From Parvibaculum sp. (GTDB lineage Bacteria > Pseudomonadota > Alphaproteobacteria > Parvibaculales > Parvibaculaceae): a DNA stretch of 64,000 nt. The position numbers and the translations under genes are program-made. This document shows positions 26,676 through 35,279 of this stretch, piece by piece (the first letter of the stretch is position 1; each line of letters begins with the position of its first letter). The notes beneath the pieces were generated by a model that saw nothing but the letters and a program-made list of their open reading frames with translations, was not told the origin of the DNA and searched no databases. The stretch is from positions 418,663 to 482,662 of the forward strand of contig NZNS01000006.1 of assembly GCA_002694985.1 (NCBI GenBank), given 5' to 3'.

Positions 26676-26771
26676 GATTTTGTGCCCTAAAGGCTTGTTA
26701 ACGGCTGCTAGACCCGGAGGTCCTCGCTGACGGTCCACGATTTCCTATCGGCTAAATATTCAATCGGCTGA
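26646..26771 (-). ncRNA. tracrRNA (predicted)
   Basis: 26732-26756 matches the CRISPR repeat at 24 of 25 positions (one G/A difference). Pairing can continue with mismatches to about 26719, giving the usual lower stem-bulge-upper stem. Downstream on the minus strand are two short hairpins (GGACC-TCC-GGGTC and GCC-TTTA-GGGC) and a terminator. The direction follows from complementarity: the only orientation with a tail and terminator is leftward, so crRNAs must also be read leftward from the array. Length is about 125 nt. Confidence 0.8.
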
Positions 26772-26777
26772 CTATTA

Positions 26778-26806
26778 AGTCTAGCAAACATTGATTCCCA
26801 TAACAA
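26778..26806 (-). promoter_or_regulatory. tracrRNA promoter, sigma-70 type
   Basis: On the minus strand TTGTTA (26801-26806) and TAGACT (26778-26783) are separated by exactly 17 bp and would start transcription near 26771, just before the anti-repeat. Confidence 0.6.
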
Positions 26807-26842
26807 CATGGTTTTGACTGGTGATCATGGGGGGATGAACGC

Positions 26843-29800
26843 ATGCGCTACAGGCTAGGACTCGATCTAGGCACCAATTCCATCGGCTGGTGGATGGTGA
26901 AGCTGGACAAGGCAGGACGCGCATGCGGGTCTCTCGGCGGCGGTGTCCGCATATTCAGCGACGGTCGCAATCCGAAAGACGGCACATCTCTTGCCGTGCA
27001 GCGGCGCGTACCGCGCAGCATGCGGCGCCGGCGGGACCGCTATCTCGGTCGCCGTTCCGACCTTATGAACCACCTGATCGCCTTCGGACTGATGCCTAGC
27101 GATGAGAGCGAGCGAAAGGCGCTGGAAGCGCTAGACCCCTACGAGCTTCGTGCCGCGGCTCTCGACCACCCCCTCCTGCCTCACGAGCTGGGGAGAGCGC
27201 TTTTCCACCTCAATCAACGGCGCGGCTTCAAATCGAACCGCAAGACGGACAGCGACGACAAAGAAACCGGCGTCGTTAAGGAACGGATCAGCGAACTGCG
27301 AACACGTATCGAAAAGTCCGGAGCTCGGACACTCGGTGAATTTCTGCACAAAAGACGGCTAAAGGGACGCATCGTTCGCGCACGGCCTGAAGCCGGCTTC
27401 TACCCCGAACGCGCCATGTACGAGGACGAGTTCGACCTAATCCGCCAGCAACAGAACTCGCACCACTCCCTCACTGCTGAACAATGGGACGCGCTGAAAG
27501 ACATCATTTTCTTCCAGCGTCCCCTGAAGCCGGTAGACCCCGGCTGGTGCCTCTTTGAAACGGGAGAAAAGCGAGCACATCGCGCTCTGCCTCTCACCCA
27601 GGAATTCCGCATGGTACAGGAAGCAAACAACCTGCGCGTGACCTCCCCTGGCGAACCTACGCGACGGCTGACGCTTGAAGAGCGTGACAAGGTCCTTGGC
27701 CATCTGCGGAAAAAGAAAGAATTGAAGCTCGATGCCATGCTCAAACTCCTGAAGCTGTCGTCCGGCTCGACTGTCAATCTGTTCGACGATCACAGAAGCA
27801 CCATCAAGGGTGAAGAGACGGCGGCGAGGCTAGGGCACAAGGAGATCTTTGGAGACGCATGGTTCAACCTGTCCACTGAGGAGCGCACGGGCATTGTGCG
27901 CACCCTCCTCGACACAGAAAAACCGGAAGAGATTGAGCGAATTGCTCAGCAGCAATGGGGACTCTCGGAGGCTGCCGCAAAGAAACTCGCAGGTAAATCG
28001 CTGCCGGATGGCCATTCCCGCCTCAGCGAAAAGGCCATAGCAAAGCTGCTACCAATCATGGAAGACCAAGGGCTCAACTATGCCGAGGCTGTGGAGCAGG
28101 TACCTGAATATGGCCACCATTCAGACTTTCGGCCGGACGAGGCGCGCGACACCCTCCCCTACTATGGCGAAGTACTGGCGCGGCATTGCGTAGGCGCCGA
28201 CCCGTCAGCACCCAAGAAGAACGAAGTGGCGCATTGGGGCCGTCTCGCCAACCCGACGGTGCATATCGGCCTCAACCAGATACGCCGCGTAGTCAACCGG
28301 CTGATTGAGATTCACGGCAAGCCGGAAGAGATCGTGATCGAGCTGGCGCGCGAATTGAAAATGAGCAAGGAAGACAAGGATAAGGCGCGCAGAACGAACA
28401 GCGAGCACGAGACATCGAACCGCCGGCGGGAAGAGCAGATTCGAGCGGCCGGCGTAGCACCCTCTCCCCATTTGCTGCGCAAGCTGCGGCTTTGGGAGGA
28501 GCAGAAGGTGGGATCGGCCAACCTATGTCCATTTACCGGCCAGCCAATCTCCTTTGAGATGGCAATCTCGGCGGCCACGGAGATTGAGCACATTCTACCC
28601 TTCTCGAAGACCCTGGACGACTCGATGGCGAACAAGGTGGTCTGCTTGATCGAAGCAAATCGCGCCAAGCGTGACCGCTCCCCTTTTGACGCCTTTCATA
28701 CAAACCCGACCATCGCCGGCCGGAAGTATGTGTATGACGATATCCTGTTCCGCGCCGACAACCTGCCTGCGAATAAACGCTGGCGCTTCCACCCGGACGC
28801 GATGGACCGGTTCGTAAATGACGAGCGGGACTTCCTCGATCGCCAGCTCAACGAAACAAAATACCTCTCCCGGATTGCACGGAGCTATCTCTCCAATCTC
28901 TACAACGAGAAGGCAGAGGGGCGAATGCGGGTGCGCGCCATTCCAGGCAGACTCACCGCAATGCTGCGAGGAAAATGGGGGCTGTCCGCACTCCTACCTG
29001 GACACAACATGGCCGGCGGCGAGGACGCACCCAAAAAGAACCGGAACGACCACAGACACCACGCGCTGGATGCATTCGTTATCGCGAATACGACGCAGGG
29101 TTTGCTCAAGCGAGTTGCCGACCTCAACGCCGACGCGGATAGGAAACGCCTTGTGGACGAAGTGCCTGACCCCTGGGACAACTTCGATCGAGAAGAACTA
29201 CGGTCGCAGCTCGCGCGCCTCACCGTCGCGCACAAGGCCGATCACGGCACTCCGGGGCGCAAAGGCAAGACAACCGGCGCACTGCATAATGACACCGCCT
29301 ATGGCATCGTTGGACCGGGCAAGAACGGCAACACCATCGTCGTCTCCCGCACCCCGCTCGCACGCTTCGCGACACCCAAGGACATGGATAAGGGGTTGAC
29401 GGGCATCCGTGACAAGGCGCTGCGCGATGCTCTGATCGTCGCTTGGGATGCGTTCAAAGAAGCACCACTGGAGACATCAAGTCCTGACGACGAGGATAGT
29501 CGACGGAAGCCGAAGAACCCGGCAATGGCCTTTGCCGAGATGGTCGCGACACAGGGCATCGAACTTAACAGACGCAAGGTGAAGGTACGTCGGGTACGCA
29601 TGTGCGAGGAGCTTGGCGTTGTTGCCATCAAGGATCGGAAGACCGGAAAGCCGTACAAGGCCTACAAGCCGGACGGCAACGCATTCAATGAAATCTATGA
29701 ACTGCCGAACGGAAACTGGGTCTCCGTAGTCATCCGAAGGTTTGATGCCAACCAGACTGATTTCAACTCGGCGAACTTCCGGCCACACCCGGCGGCACGC

Positions 29801-30088
29801 AAGGTGATGCGACTTCACATTGATGACCTTGTCGCAATCGACGAGGGAGAACAAAGACGCGTGTTGCGCGTAGTGAAGATGAGCGGTCAGACAATCACGC
29901 TGGCGGATCACTTTGAAGGCGGCGCACTCAAGTCTCGCGACTCTGACAAGGAAGATCCCTTCAGGTACCTGGGAAAGTCAGCAAATGTCCTGAAATCGAT
30001 GGGTCTGAGAAGAGTAGGCGTGGACGAGATCGGCCGCTTGACCGATCCCGGACCGCGGCGGGTCGAAGACGGAGGAAAAGCTGCGTGA
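26843..30088 (+). CDS. cas9: CRISPR-associated endonuclease Cas9, type II-C
   Basis: A 1081-aa RNA-guided DNA endonuclease. RuvC-I is LGLDLGTNSIGWWM with D8; the Arg-rich bridge helix (RSMRRRRDRYLGRR) is near residues 57-71; RuvC-II is VIELARELKMSK with E500; the HNH site is IEHILPFSK with H583 and downstream Asn residues; RuvC-III is HRHHALDAFVIA with H740 and D743. All catalytic residues are present, so it should be active. Size and the absence of csn2 or cas4 give subtype II-C. GGGGGA precedes the ATG. cas1 overlaps its end by 4 bases. Confidence 0.97.
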   Translation: MRYRLGLDLGTNSIGWWMVKLDKAGRACGSLGGGVRIFSDGRNPKDGTSLAVQRRVPRSMRRRRDRYLGRRSDLMNHLIAFGLMPSDESERKALEALDPYELRAAALDHPLLPHELGRALFHLNQRRGFKSNRKTDSDDKETGVVKERISELRTRIEKSGARTLGEFLHKRRLKGRIVRARPEAGFYPERAMYEDEFDLIRQQQNSHHSLTAEQWDALKDIIFFQRPLKPVDPGWCLFETGEKRAHRALPLTQEFRMVQEANNLRVTSPGEPTRRLTLEERDKVLGHLRKKKELKLDAMLKLLKLSSGSTVNLFDDHRSTIKGEETAARLGHKEIFGDAWFNLSTEERTGIVRTLLDTEKPEEIERIAQQQWGLSEAAAKKLAGKSLPDGHSRLSEKAIAKLLPIMEDQGLNYAEAVEQVPEYGHHSDFRPDEARDTLPYYGEVLARHCVGADPSAPKKNEVAHWGRLANPTVHIGLNQIRRVVNRLIEIHGKPEEIVIELARELKMSKEDKDKARRTNSEHETSNRRREEQIRAAGVAPSPHLLRKLRLWEEQKVGSANLCPFTGQPISFEMAISAATEIEHILPFSKTLDDSMANKVVCLIEANRAKRDRSPFDAFHTNPTIAGRKYVYDDILFRADNLPANKRWRFHPDAMDRFVNDERDFLDRQLNETKYLSRIARSYLSNLYNEKAEGRMRVRAIPGRLTAMLRGKWGLSALLPGHNMAGGEDAPKKNRNDHRHHALDAFVIANTTQGLLKRVADLNADADRKRLVDEVPDPWDNFDREELRSQLARLTVAHKADHGTPGRKGKTTGALHNDTAYGIVGPGKNGNTIVVSRTPLARFATPKDMDKGLTGIRDKALRDALIVAWDAFKEAPLETSSPDDEDSRRKPKNPAMAFAEMVATQGIELNRRKVKVRRVRMCEELGVVAIKDRKTGKPYKAYKPDGNAFNEIYELPNGNWVSVVIRRFDANQTDFNSANFRPHPAARKVMRLHIDDLVAIDEGEQRRVLRVVKMSGQTITLADHFEGGALKSRDSDKEDPFRYLGKSANVLKSMGLRRVGVDEIGRLTDPGPRRVEDGGKAA

Positions 30089-31014
30089 TCGGCCGAGTGG
30101 TTGAGATCGCTGCGGATGACCGGCACCTTGCCGTTTCCCGTGGCTTTCTGACCGTCTCGACAAAGGGCGAGGAAGTGGGGCGCGTACCTCTGGATGATAT
30201 AGGTGTGCTTCTCGCGCATGCTCACGGCCTCACCTACTCCAACAATCTGATGGTCGAACTTGCACAACGGGGGGCAGCGGTCGTGCTGTGCGGTCCAAAC
30301 CACATGCCTGTTGCCTGGCTGTGGCCAATGGACGGCCACCATGTGCAAAGTCTCAGGATGCGCCAACAACTGGGAGCCGGTGCGCCACTGCGCAAACGAT
30401 TGTGGCAAGTGCTCGTGCGCGCAAAGATCGAGCAGCAGCGCTCCGTGCTTGAAAGGTTTGGCAAACCAGGCGGCGCGTTCGATCTCCTCGCGCGAAAAGT
30501 AAAGTCGGGCGACCCGGAGAACATTGAGGCGCAGGCCGCTCGGCGCTACTGGCCTCTTCTTATGGGTGAGAGCTTTCGCCGTGACCGGAGCGCAAGCGGC
30601 GCCAATGCAATGCTCAATTATGGATACACGGTGCTGCGTGCAGGCGTTGCGCGCGCCGTGACTTCTGCGGGATTGCATCCTTCCGTCGGCCTGCATCACA
30701 ACAATCGCAACAATCCGATGTGCCTGGTCGACGACCTGATGGAACCCTTTCGTCCGATTGTCGACTATATCGTGACCCAGCTGAGTGCCGCTGGCGAGGA
30801 TGAAGTAAACCCGAAAACCAAATCCATCCTTGCACAGGTGCTTGCCTTCGACATGGCGACCGACCAAGGGACGACTCCAGTTTCGACCTGTATCGAACGA
30901 CTCACCTTCTCTCTCGCACAGTCATTCGAAACAGGAAAACCTTCCCTTACCCTTCCCCACACGCTGTTACCGCTCGAAATGCCAGGCTTCGAACCTCGTT
31001 CCGACAGCGGCTAA
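30085..31014 (+). CDS. cas1: CRISPR-associated integrase Cas1
   Basis: A 309-aa Cas1, the integrase that inserts new spacers together with Cas2. The metal-binding triad is visible: E148 (NIEAQAARRYW), H204 (SVGLHHNN) and D217 (VDDLMEPFRP). The start is GTG 30085, overlapping the cas9 stop (GTGA). Length is normal for type II. It is 4 bases ahead of cas2. Confidence 0.96.
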   Translation: MIGRVVEIAADDRHLAVSRGFLTVSTKGEEVGRVPLDDIGVLLAHAHGLTYSNNLMVELAQRGAAVVLCGPNHMPVAWLWPMDGHHVQSLRMRQQLGAGAPLRKRLWQVLVRAKIEQQRSVLERFGKPGGAFDLLARKVKSGDPENIEAQAARRYWPLLMGESFRRDRSASGANAMLNYGYTVLRAGVARAVTSAGLHPSVGLHHNNRNNPMCLVDDLMEPFRPIVDYIVTQLSAAGEDEVNPKTKSILAQVLAFDMATDQGTTPVSTCIERLTFSLAQSFETGKPSLTLPHTLLPLEMPGFEPRSDSG

Positions 31015-31018
31015 ATCC

Positions 31019-31345
31019 ATGCTGACCGGGTACAGGCTTATGTGGATGATGGTGATATTCGATCTGCCGGTAGGCACAAAAAAGGAACGGCGCGCCGCAA
31101 CGCGTTTCCGTAACGACCTGCTGGATCAAGGATTCGAGATGTGTCAGTTCTCGGTCTATATGCGCTTTTGCGGAGGCAAGGAGCAGGTCGAGACCTATTC
31201 GAAGCGGATCGAGAGAGCTCTTCCAAAGACCGGACTCGTCCAGATTCTCTGTTTTACCGACCGTCAATATGAGACCATCGTCTCCTTCGATGGACGCACA
31301 CGAGAAAGGGCTAAGGAGAATCCGAAGCAATATGTGCTGTTTTGA
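31019..31345 (+). CDS. cas2: CRISPR-associated protein Cas2
   Basis: A 108-aa Cas2 with the ferredoxin-like start WMMVIFDLPVGTKKERRAA and a C-terminal KENPKQYVLF tail. It forms the dimeric core of the Cas1-Cas2 integration complex. ATG 31019 is chosen because the frame further upstream only overlaps cas1. The operon is cas9-cas1-cas2. Confidence 0.95.
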   Translation: MLTGYRLMWMMVIFDLPVGTKKERRAATRFRNDLLDQGFEMCQFSVYMRFCGGKEQVETYSKRIERALPKTGLVQILCFTDRQYETIVSFDGRTRERAKENPKQYVLF

Positions 31346-31419
31346 GGGACATTCACGGCCGATTCCGGCCGGATACTGCACCAAATCTCTTTATAAATCA
31401 GAGACTTGGCGCAACACCG
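31346..31419. other. cas2-array intergenic segment
   Basis: A 74-bp segment with a GGCC-rich inverted repeat (CGGCC...GGCCG, 31358-31373) and an AT-rich hairpin (TCTCT...AGAGA, 31386-31404). It ends in GGCGCAAC, which resembles the repeat's GCCGCAAC end four bases before repeat 1. It is the place where a leader would be if spacers are added next to cas2. Confidence 0.5.
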
Positions 31420-32637
31420 AGTTTAGCCGATAGGAAATCGCGGACCAGCCGCAACAAGGGTCTCGGACTGCCCGTCGAAAAGCCGAGTTTAGCCGATAGG
31501 AAATCGCGGACCAGCCGCAACAAGATGGCGCCGTATCCGCTGAACGATCCCAGTTTAGCCGATAGGAAATCGCGGACCAGCCGCAACAACTCGACGACCA
31601 TTGCGAAGATCGCCCGCAGTTTAGCCGATAGGAAATCGCGGACCAGCCGCAACCATCTGCAGAAGCAGTGGGTGGATGTGATCAGTTTAGCCGATAGGAA
31701 ATCGCGGACCAGCCGCAACGGTGCCAAGGTGCGATTGCGGCGAAGGACGAGTTTAGCCGATAGGAAATCGCGGACCAGCCGCAACGAAATGATCGGCAAC
31801 GCCATCCTCGAAAGCAGTTTAGCCGATAGGAAATCGCGGACCAGCCGCAACTCATCCAGCGTGGCGAAGGTGAACGACCATAGTTTAGCCGATAGGAAAT
31901 CGCGGACCAGCCGCAACGGTCGGGTATTTCTTGATAAAAACTTTCGGAAGTTTAGCCGATAGGAAATCGCGGACCAGCCGCAACTGAAAGACGCAGCCGC
32001 CCGGTTCCACAAGAGTTTAGCCGATAGGAAATCGCGGACCAGCCGCAACAGCGCCAATGTTGCGGTGGCCTGTGGTGACAGTTTAGCCGATAGGAAATCG
32101 CGGACCAGCCGCAACCTAGTCAGGGGCAGCAAGGATAAGGCAACAAGTTTAGCCGATAGGAAATCGCGGACCAGCCGCAACGTGCCTCACATTGGGCTTC
32201 CGACAGGGTGTAGTTTAGCCGATAGGAAATCGCGGACCAGCCGCAACGGTATCGCTGCCCGGCGCTCAACCGGGCGAAGTTTAGCCGATAGGAAATCGCG
32301 GACCAGCCGCAACTCATGCACCGAAGAGGCGATCAGTTTCACAAGTTTAGCCGATAGGAAATCGCGGACCAGCCGCAACAAGATGAAGCGCTCGCCAATG
32401 CCGGATTGCAGTTTAGCCGATAGGAAATCGCGGACCAGCCGCAACCCAGAAGGTGGGCCAGAAAATCCGCTTTCCAGTTTAGCCGATAGGAAATCGCGGA
32501 CCAGCCGCAACCTACCATTGCGACAGCGCCCGCATCGAGCGAGTTTAGCCGATAGGAAATCGCGGACCAGCCGCAACGTACTCACTGCCCTGCGCTTTGT
32601 GACAAGTAGTTTAGCCGATAGGAAATCGCGGACCAGC
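31420..32637 (-). CRISPR. Type II-C CRISPR array, 18 spacers
   Basis: Eighteen identical 36-nt repeats (plus strand AGTTTAGCCGATAGG...CCAGCCGCAAC; crRNA sense GTTGCGGCTGG...CTAAACT) plus a terminal copy at 32608 that matches for only 30 nt. Repeat starts step by 66 bp; spacers are 30 nt except the 8th (31) and 9th (29). All 18 spacers differ. The minus strand is called crRNA-sense because it pairs with the tracrRNA. The TAAACT at the repeat's 3' end may serve as a -10 element, as in other II-C arrays. Several spacers read as clean codons, consistent with phage or plasmid genes. Confidence 0.98.
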
Positions 32638-32640
32638 TAT

Positions 32641-32685
32641 CTCATCATGGCGATTGAACAGTTCGACGAAAGTGCGGCTGGATAG
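32641..32685 (+). pseudogene. hsdR 3'-end remnant, right copy
   Basis: Encodes LIMAIEQFDESAAG and a TAG stop, against LIKAIEQFNESAAG and TAA at the end of the intact hsdR (39 of 45 bases). It begins within 4 bases of the truncated last CRISPR repeat. It is a fragment of a different hsdR allele and cannot be expressed as a gene. Confidence 0.8.
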
Positions 32686-32747
32686 CCAGCAAATCAGAGT
32701 CCTGGTGCACGAGCCTGGCAGGAACACGGTCTTGGAAATGGTGCAGC

Positions 32748-32762
32748 CGACTGGTACATTCG
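32748..32762 (+). promoter_or_regulatory. Candidate recombinase arm-type site, right end
   Basis: CGACTGGTACATTCG, the same motif as the tandem pair at 11410-11438, 62 bp from the right att repeat. Confidence 0.5.
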
Positions 32763-32823
32763 GTAGCGAAAACGCTCACCGAGGCTGACTGTAACTTATT
32801 GATTTCAAAGGCTATTGAGGAAA

Positions 32824-32841
32824 GTGGTAGCGGAGGACGGA
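32824..32841. other. Right attachment-site repeat (att), in tRNA 3' end
   Basis: GTGGTAGCGGAGGACGGA, identical to 11323-11340. It covers the CCA end and acceptor/T-arm side of the tRNA-Met gene, so integration keeps the tRNA intact. Confidence 0.85.
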
Positions 32842-32901
32842 TTTGAACCGCCGACACGCGGATTATGATTCCGCTGCTCTAACCAACTGAGCTACTCCGC
32901 C
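32825..32901 (-). tRNA. tRNA-Met (CAU anticodon)
   Basis: A 77-nt cloverleaf on the minus strand. The acceptor stem is GGCGGAG/CTCCGCT (with a G-U first pair), followed by A and an encoded CCA. The D-arm is AGCTCAGTTGGTTAGAGC. The anticodon stem-loop GCGGA-ATCATAA-TCCGC has anticodon CAT. The T-arm contains GGTTCAAATCC. CAU could be elongator Met, initiator or lysidine-Ile; the loop and stems look like elongator Met. Confidence 0.88.
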
Positions 32902-33051
32902 CCGGAAACCGCACATTCCGTGCGGTTGATGGCCCTGAAGCCCTTCGAGAGCCCCGGATATAAGGGGCCGCACAAAGCCCTGTCAAGCAAGAGCATGGAT
33001 CTATACGCAAGCCAGCCCAATTAGGCCCTGCACAACCGGAATTCGGGCCCG

Positions 33052-33729
33052 TCAGGCCACCGGAACGGCCTCTCCGGGCGCAGTTTCGGCATCCGCTTCC
33101 GCCTTGCGGAAACGGAGCATGGTAAACAGGCCAAAAGGCTTGAGCTTCACGGTTTCCACGAGTTCAAGCGTAGTGATGTCGGTGATGACTTCAGCCCGGA
33201 AATCGGGGTGCCAGCCCAGCGCACGAGCGGCTGGCGCCATGAAGCTTTCAACCCAACCGCGAATCCCGTGATCCTGGGCGAAGTGATTGACGATCAGCAC
33301 CTCGCCGCCCGGCGCGCAAACGCGCTCAAGCTCATTCAACACCTTCACCGGGTCCGGAACCACAGTCATCACATACATGGCAACCACGGTGTCGAAGGAA
33401 CCATCCTCGAAGGTGAGGCTGGAGGCGTCCATCTCGTAAATGCCGGCAATATTCGTCAGACGCTTCTCGCGTACGCGCTCACGCGCAATACGCAGCATGT
33501 CCGGCGACAAATCGATGCCGGTAACGGTGAGATGCGGCTGGTAGCGTGGCAGGGCAACACCCGTCCCGACGCCAACCTCAAGAAGAGAGCCCTGCCGCTT
33601 GTTGATAATCTCGATGGCACGCTTCCGGCCGGCATCGGCCACGGGACCAAAAGAGAAGTCATAGACGGGCGCCCAGCGCGCATAAGCTTTGATAACAGAC
33701 TTTTCGTCTATTCGGGCTATCCCGCTCAA
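33052..33729 (-). CDS. SAM-dependent methyltransferase, PmtA-like
   Basis: A 225-aa class I methyltransferase. AYARWAPVYDFSFG at residues 15-28, followed by LLEVGVGTGVALPRY (SAM motif I) and GIDLSPDML, matches the Rhodobacter-type phosphatidylethanolamine N-methyltransferase (PmtA), which makes phosphatidylcholine. The same fold occurs in other methyltransferases, so the substrate is probable rather than certain. Confidence 0.75.
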   Translation of the reverse strand: MSGIARIDEKSVIKAYARWAPVYDFSFGPVADAGRKRAIEIINKRQGSLLEVGVGTGVALPRYQPHLTVTGIDLSPDMLRIARERVREKRLTNIAGIYEMDASSLTFEDGSFDTVVAMYVMTVVPDPVKVLNELERVCAPGGEVLIVNHFAQDHGIRGWVESFMAPAARALGWHPDFRAEVITDITTLELVETVKLKPFGLFTMLRFRKAEADAETAPGEAVPVA

Positions 33730-33827
33730 AACCGCTTACCCCGCAAATTATACTCAGTAAATGTGCAGCCTTCATGCCTGCACGACAATATTAATTATAT
33801 CGAACCCGATTAAGGCCAAATTGAGGT

Positions 33828-35048
33828 TCAGCGCAAGGCCACCATCTTCTCCCGGGGCTGCGAGGCAGCCTGCCGCCAGCGGCTCTCGGCACGGGCAATC
33901 CACCCGCCACCAAGCACCCGCTCGCCCTTCCCCGCCTCGTAAAAGACGCAAGCCTGCCCTGGCGCCACTCCGTCTTCCCCTTCGAGGAGCTCTACTTCCG
34001 CTCCGCCTTCGGCAGGCCGGAGCCGCGCAGCGACAGGCGGTCGGGTTGAGCGAACCTTGACGAGAATGGAAAGCCCTTCCTCGGGCAGGTCCGCAAGCGG
34101 CATGTCTCCAAGCCAGTTGATATCGCGCAAGGTCAGACGGTGCGTCTCAAGCGCATCCTTGGGGCCGACAACAACCTGGCGCCGCGCTGGATCGAGCTTC
34201 ACAACAAAGAGCGGCTCACTGTCCGGTCCGCTCGCCCCAATGCCAAGCCCACGGCGCTGGCCAATGGTGAAATTGATGATGCCGTCATGACGGCCGATAA
34301 CGCGACCATCGAGATCGACGATATCCCCCGGTTCCGCCGCTCCCGGCCGAAGGTTCTGCACAATGGTTGTATAGCGGCCCGTCGGAACAAAGCAGATGTC
34401 CTGACTATCCGGCTTGTCGGCGACGACACCGAGGCCCATGCGCGCGGCAAGCGCCCGCGCCTCTGGCTTGGTCAGATCTCCGAGCGGAAAGCGCAGGAAA
34501 TCAAGCTGTTCACGCGTCGTGGTGAAAAGAAAATAGCTCTGATCCCGATCGAAATCGCGCGGTCGGTGCATCTCGCGCCCCGCCTTCCCCGGTCGGCTTG
34601 CAATGTAGTGGCCTGTAGCGAGCGCCTGCGCGCCGAGATCGCGTGCCGTTTCGAGGAGATCGCGAAACTTCACCCGCTCGTTACAGCGCACACAGGGGAT
34701 CGGTGTCTCACCCGCTGTATAGGAATCGGCAAAATCGTCCATCACCGCCTTGCGAAACCGATCCTCATAATCAAGAACGTAATGCGGGATCCCGATCTGC
34801 TCAGCGACGCGGCGCGCATCGTGAATATCCTGCCCCGCACAGCAGGCGCCCTTCTTCTGAACCGCCACCCCATGATCGTAGAGCTGCATGGTGATGCCGA
34901 CGACATCATAGCCCTGTTCCTTCAGAAGGGCCGCTGTGACGGAACTGTCCACCCCGCCGGACATGGCGACGACCACGCGCGTTTCCTCCGGGCGTCCCGG
35001 AAGATCAAGGCTGTTAAGGCCCGTTCTGGTATCGAAGGCTTCGCGCAT
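33828..35048 (-). CDS. mnmA: tRNA-specific 2-thiouridylase MnmA
   Basis: A 406-aa enzyme forming 2-thiouridine at U34 of Lys, Glu and Gln tRNAs. The PP-loop [13 protein letters not shown] (about residues 27-39) binds ATP. The two catalytic cysteines lie in [14 protein letters not shown] and [10 protein letters not shown]. The TFGE-like C-terminal beta-barrel follows. The length is slightly above E. coli MnmA because of an N-terminal extension. Confidence 0.95.
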   Translation of the reverse strand: MREAFDTRTGLNSLDLPGRPEETRVVVAMSGGVDSSVTAALLKEQGYDVVGITMQLYDHGVAVQKKGACCAGQDIHDARRVAEQIGIPHYVLDYEDRFRKAVMDDFADSYTAGETPIPCVRCNERVKFRDLLETARDLGAQALATGHYIASRPGKAGREMHRPRDFDRDQSYFLFTTTREQLDFLRFPLGDLTKPEARALAARMGLGVVADKPDSQDICFVPTGRYTTIVQNLRPGAAEPGDIVDLDGRVIGRHDGIINFTIGQRRGLGIGASGPDSEPLFVVKLDPARRQVVVGPKDALETHRLTLRDINWLGDMPLADLPEEGLSILVKVRSTRPPVAARLRPAEGGAEVELLEGEDGVAPGQACVFYEAGKGERVLGGGWIARAESRWRQAASQPREKMVALR

Positions 35049-35279
35049 ATCGCAAGACCGGATTTACCGGTGCTCCGTCCGAATTTTACTGAGAAGCCCG
35101 CAGCGGCTTCCATTCCTGTCCCGCATCATATGGGCCATTCCGTCAGCGGCAAGAATAGGCTTCCTGCGTGCGGTCTCTGCCCGGCAAAAAATGCCGAACC
35201 GGCATGGAATATCGAGCCCAAGCGACCTGCCGTCAAGTTCAACCCCATGAAATTACTGCGATTTTTCGTAGAAGAAGCA

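Larger units (their letters stand above)
26350..26842. other. hsdR-cas9 intergenic region containing tracrRNA
   Basis: A 493-bp region. Its right half holds the predicted minus-strand tracrRNA and its promoter, which face the cas9 start. The left half contains the 12-mer GAAGTCCTAGAA (26499-26510) shared with 14417-14428, a CGCAGTACTGCG palindrome near 26446, and a doubtful minus-strand small frame. Confidence 0.7.
11323..32841. mobile_element. Genomic island integrated at the 3' end of tRNA-Met
   Basis: The 18-bp sequence GTGGTAGCGGAGGACGGA occurs at 11323-11340 and again at 32824-32841, where it is the 3' end of an intact minus-strand tRNA gene. A tyrosine recombinase starts 107 bp inside the left copy. 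Between the copies lie accessory genes: HUH Rep-like, Fic, type I restriction, type II-C CRISPR-Cas and gene remnants. Both sides are ordinary housekeeping genes. This is the classical structure of a tRNA-targeted island. No conjugation genes are visible, so it would need a helper or may be fixed. Confidence 0.85.

Noticed and set aside
26719..26760. tracrRNA on the plus strand (towards cas9)
   Set aside because: The plus strand beyond the anti-repeat has no hairpin tail and no terminator before cas9, whereas the minus strand has promoter, tail and terminator.
31346..31419. A further, degenerate CRISPR repeat before repeat 1
   Set aside because: Only the last seven or eight bases (GCGCAAC) match; the rest of the 36 nt does not.
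31342..32685. Long open frames across the CRISPR array on both strands (repeating SLADRKSRTSRN and LRLVRDFLSAKL)
   Set aside because: The 66-bp repeat-spacer unit is a multiple of three and the repeat has no stop in several frames, so open frames arise automatically. They have no ribosome-binding site and break where spacers 8 and 9 are 31 and 29 nt.
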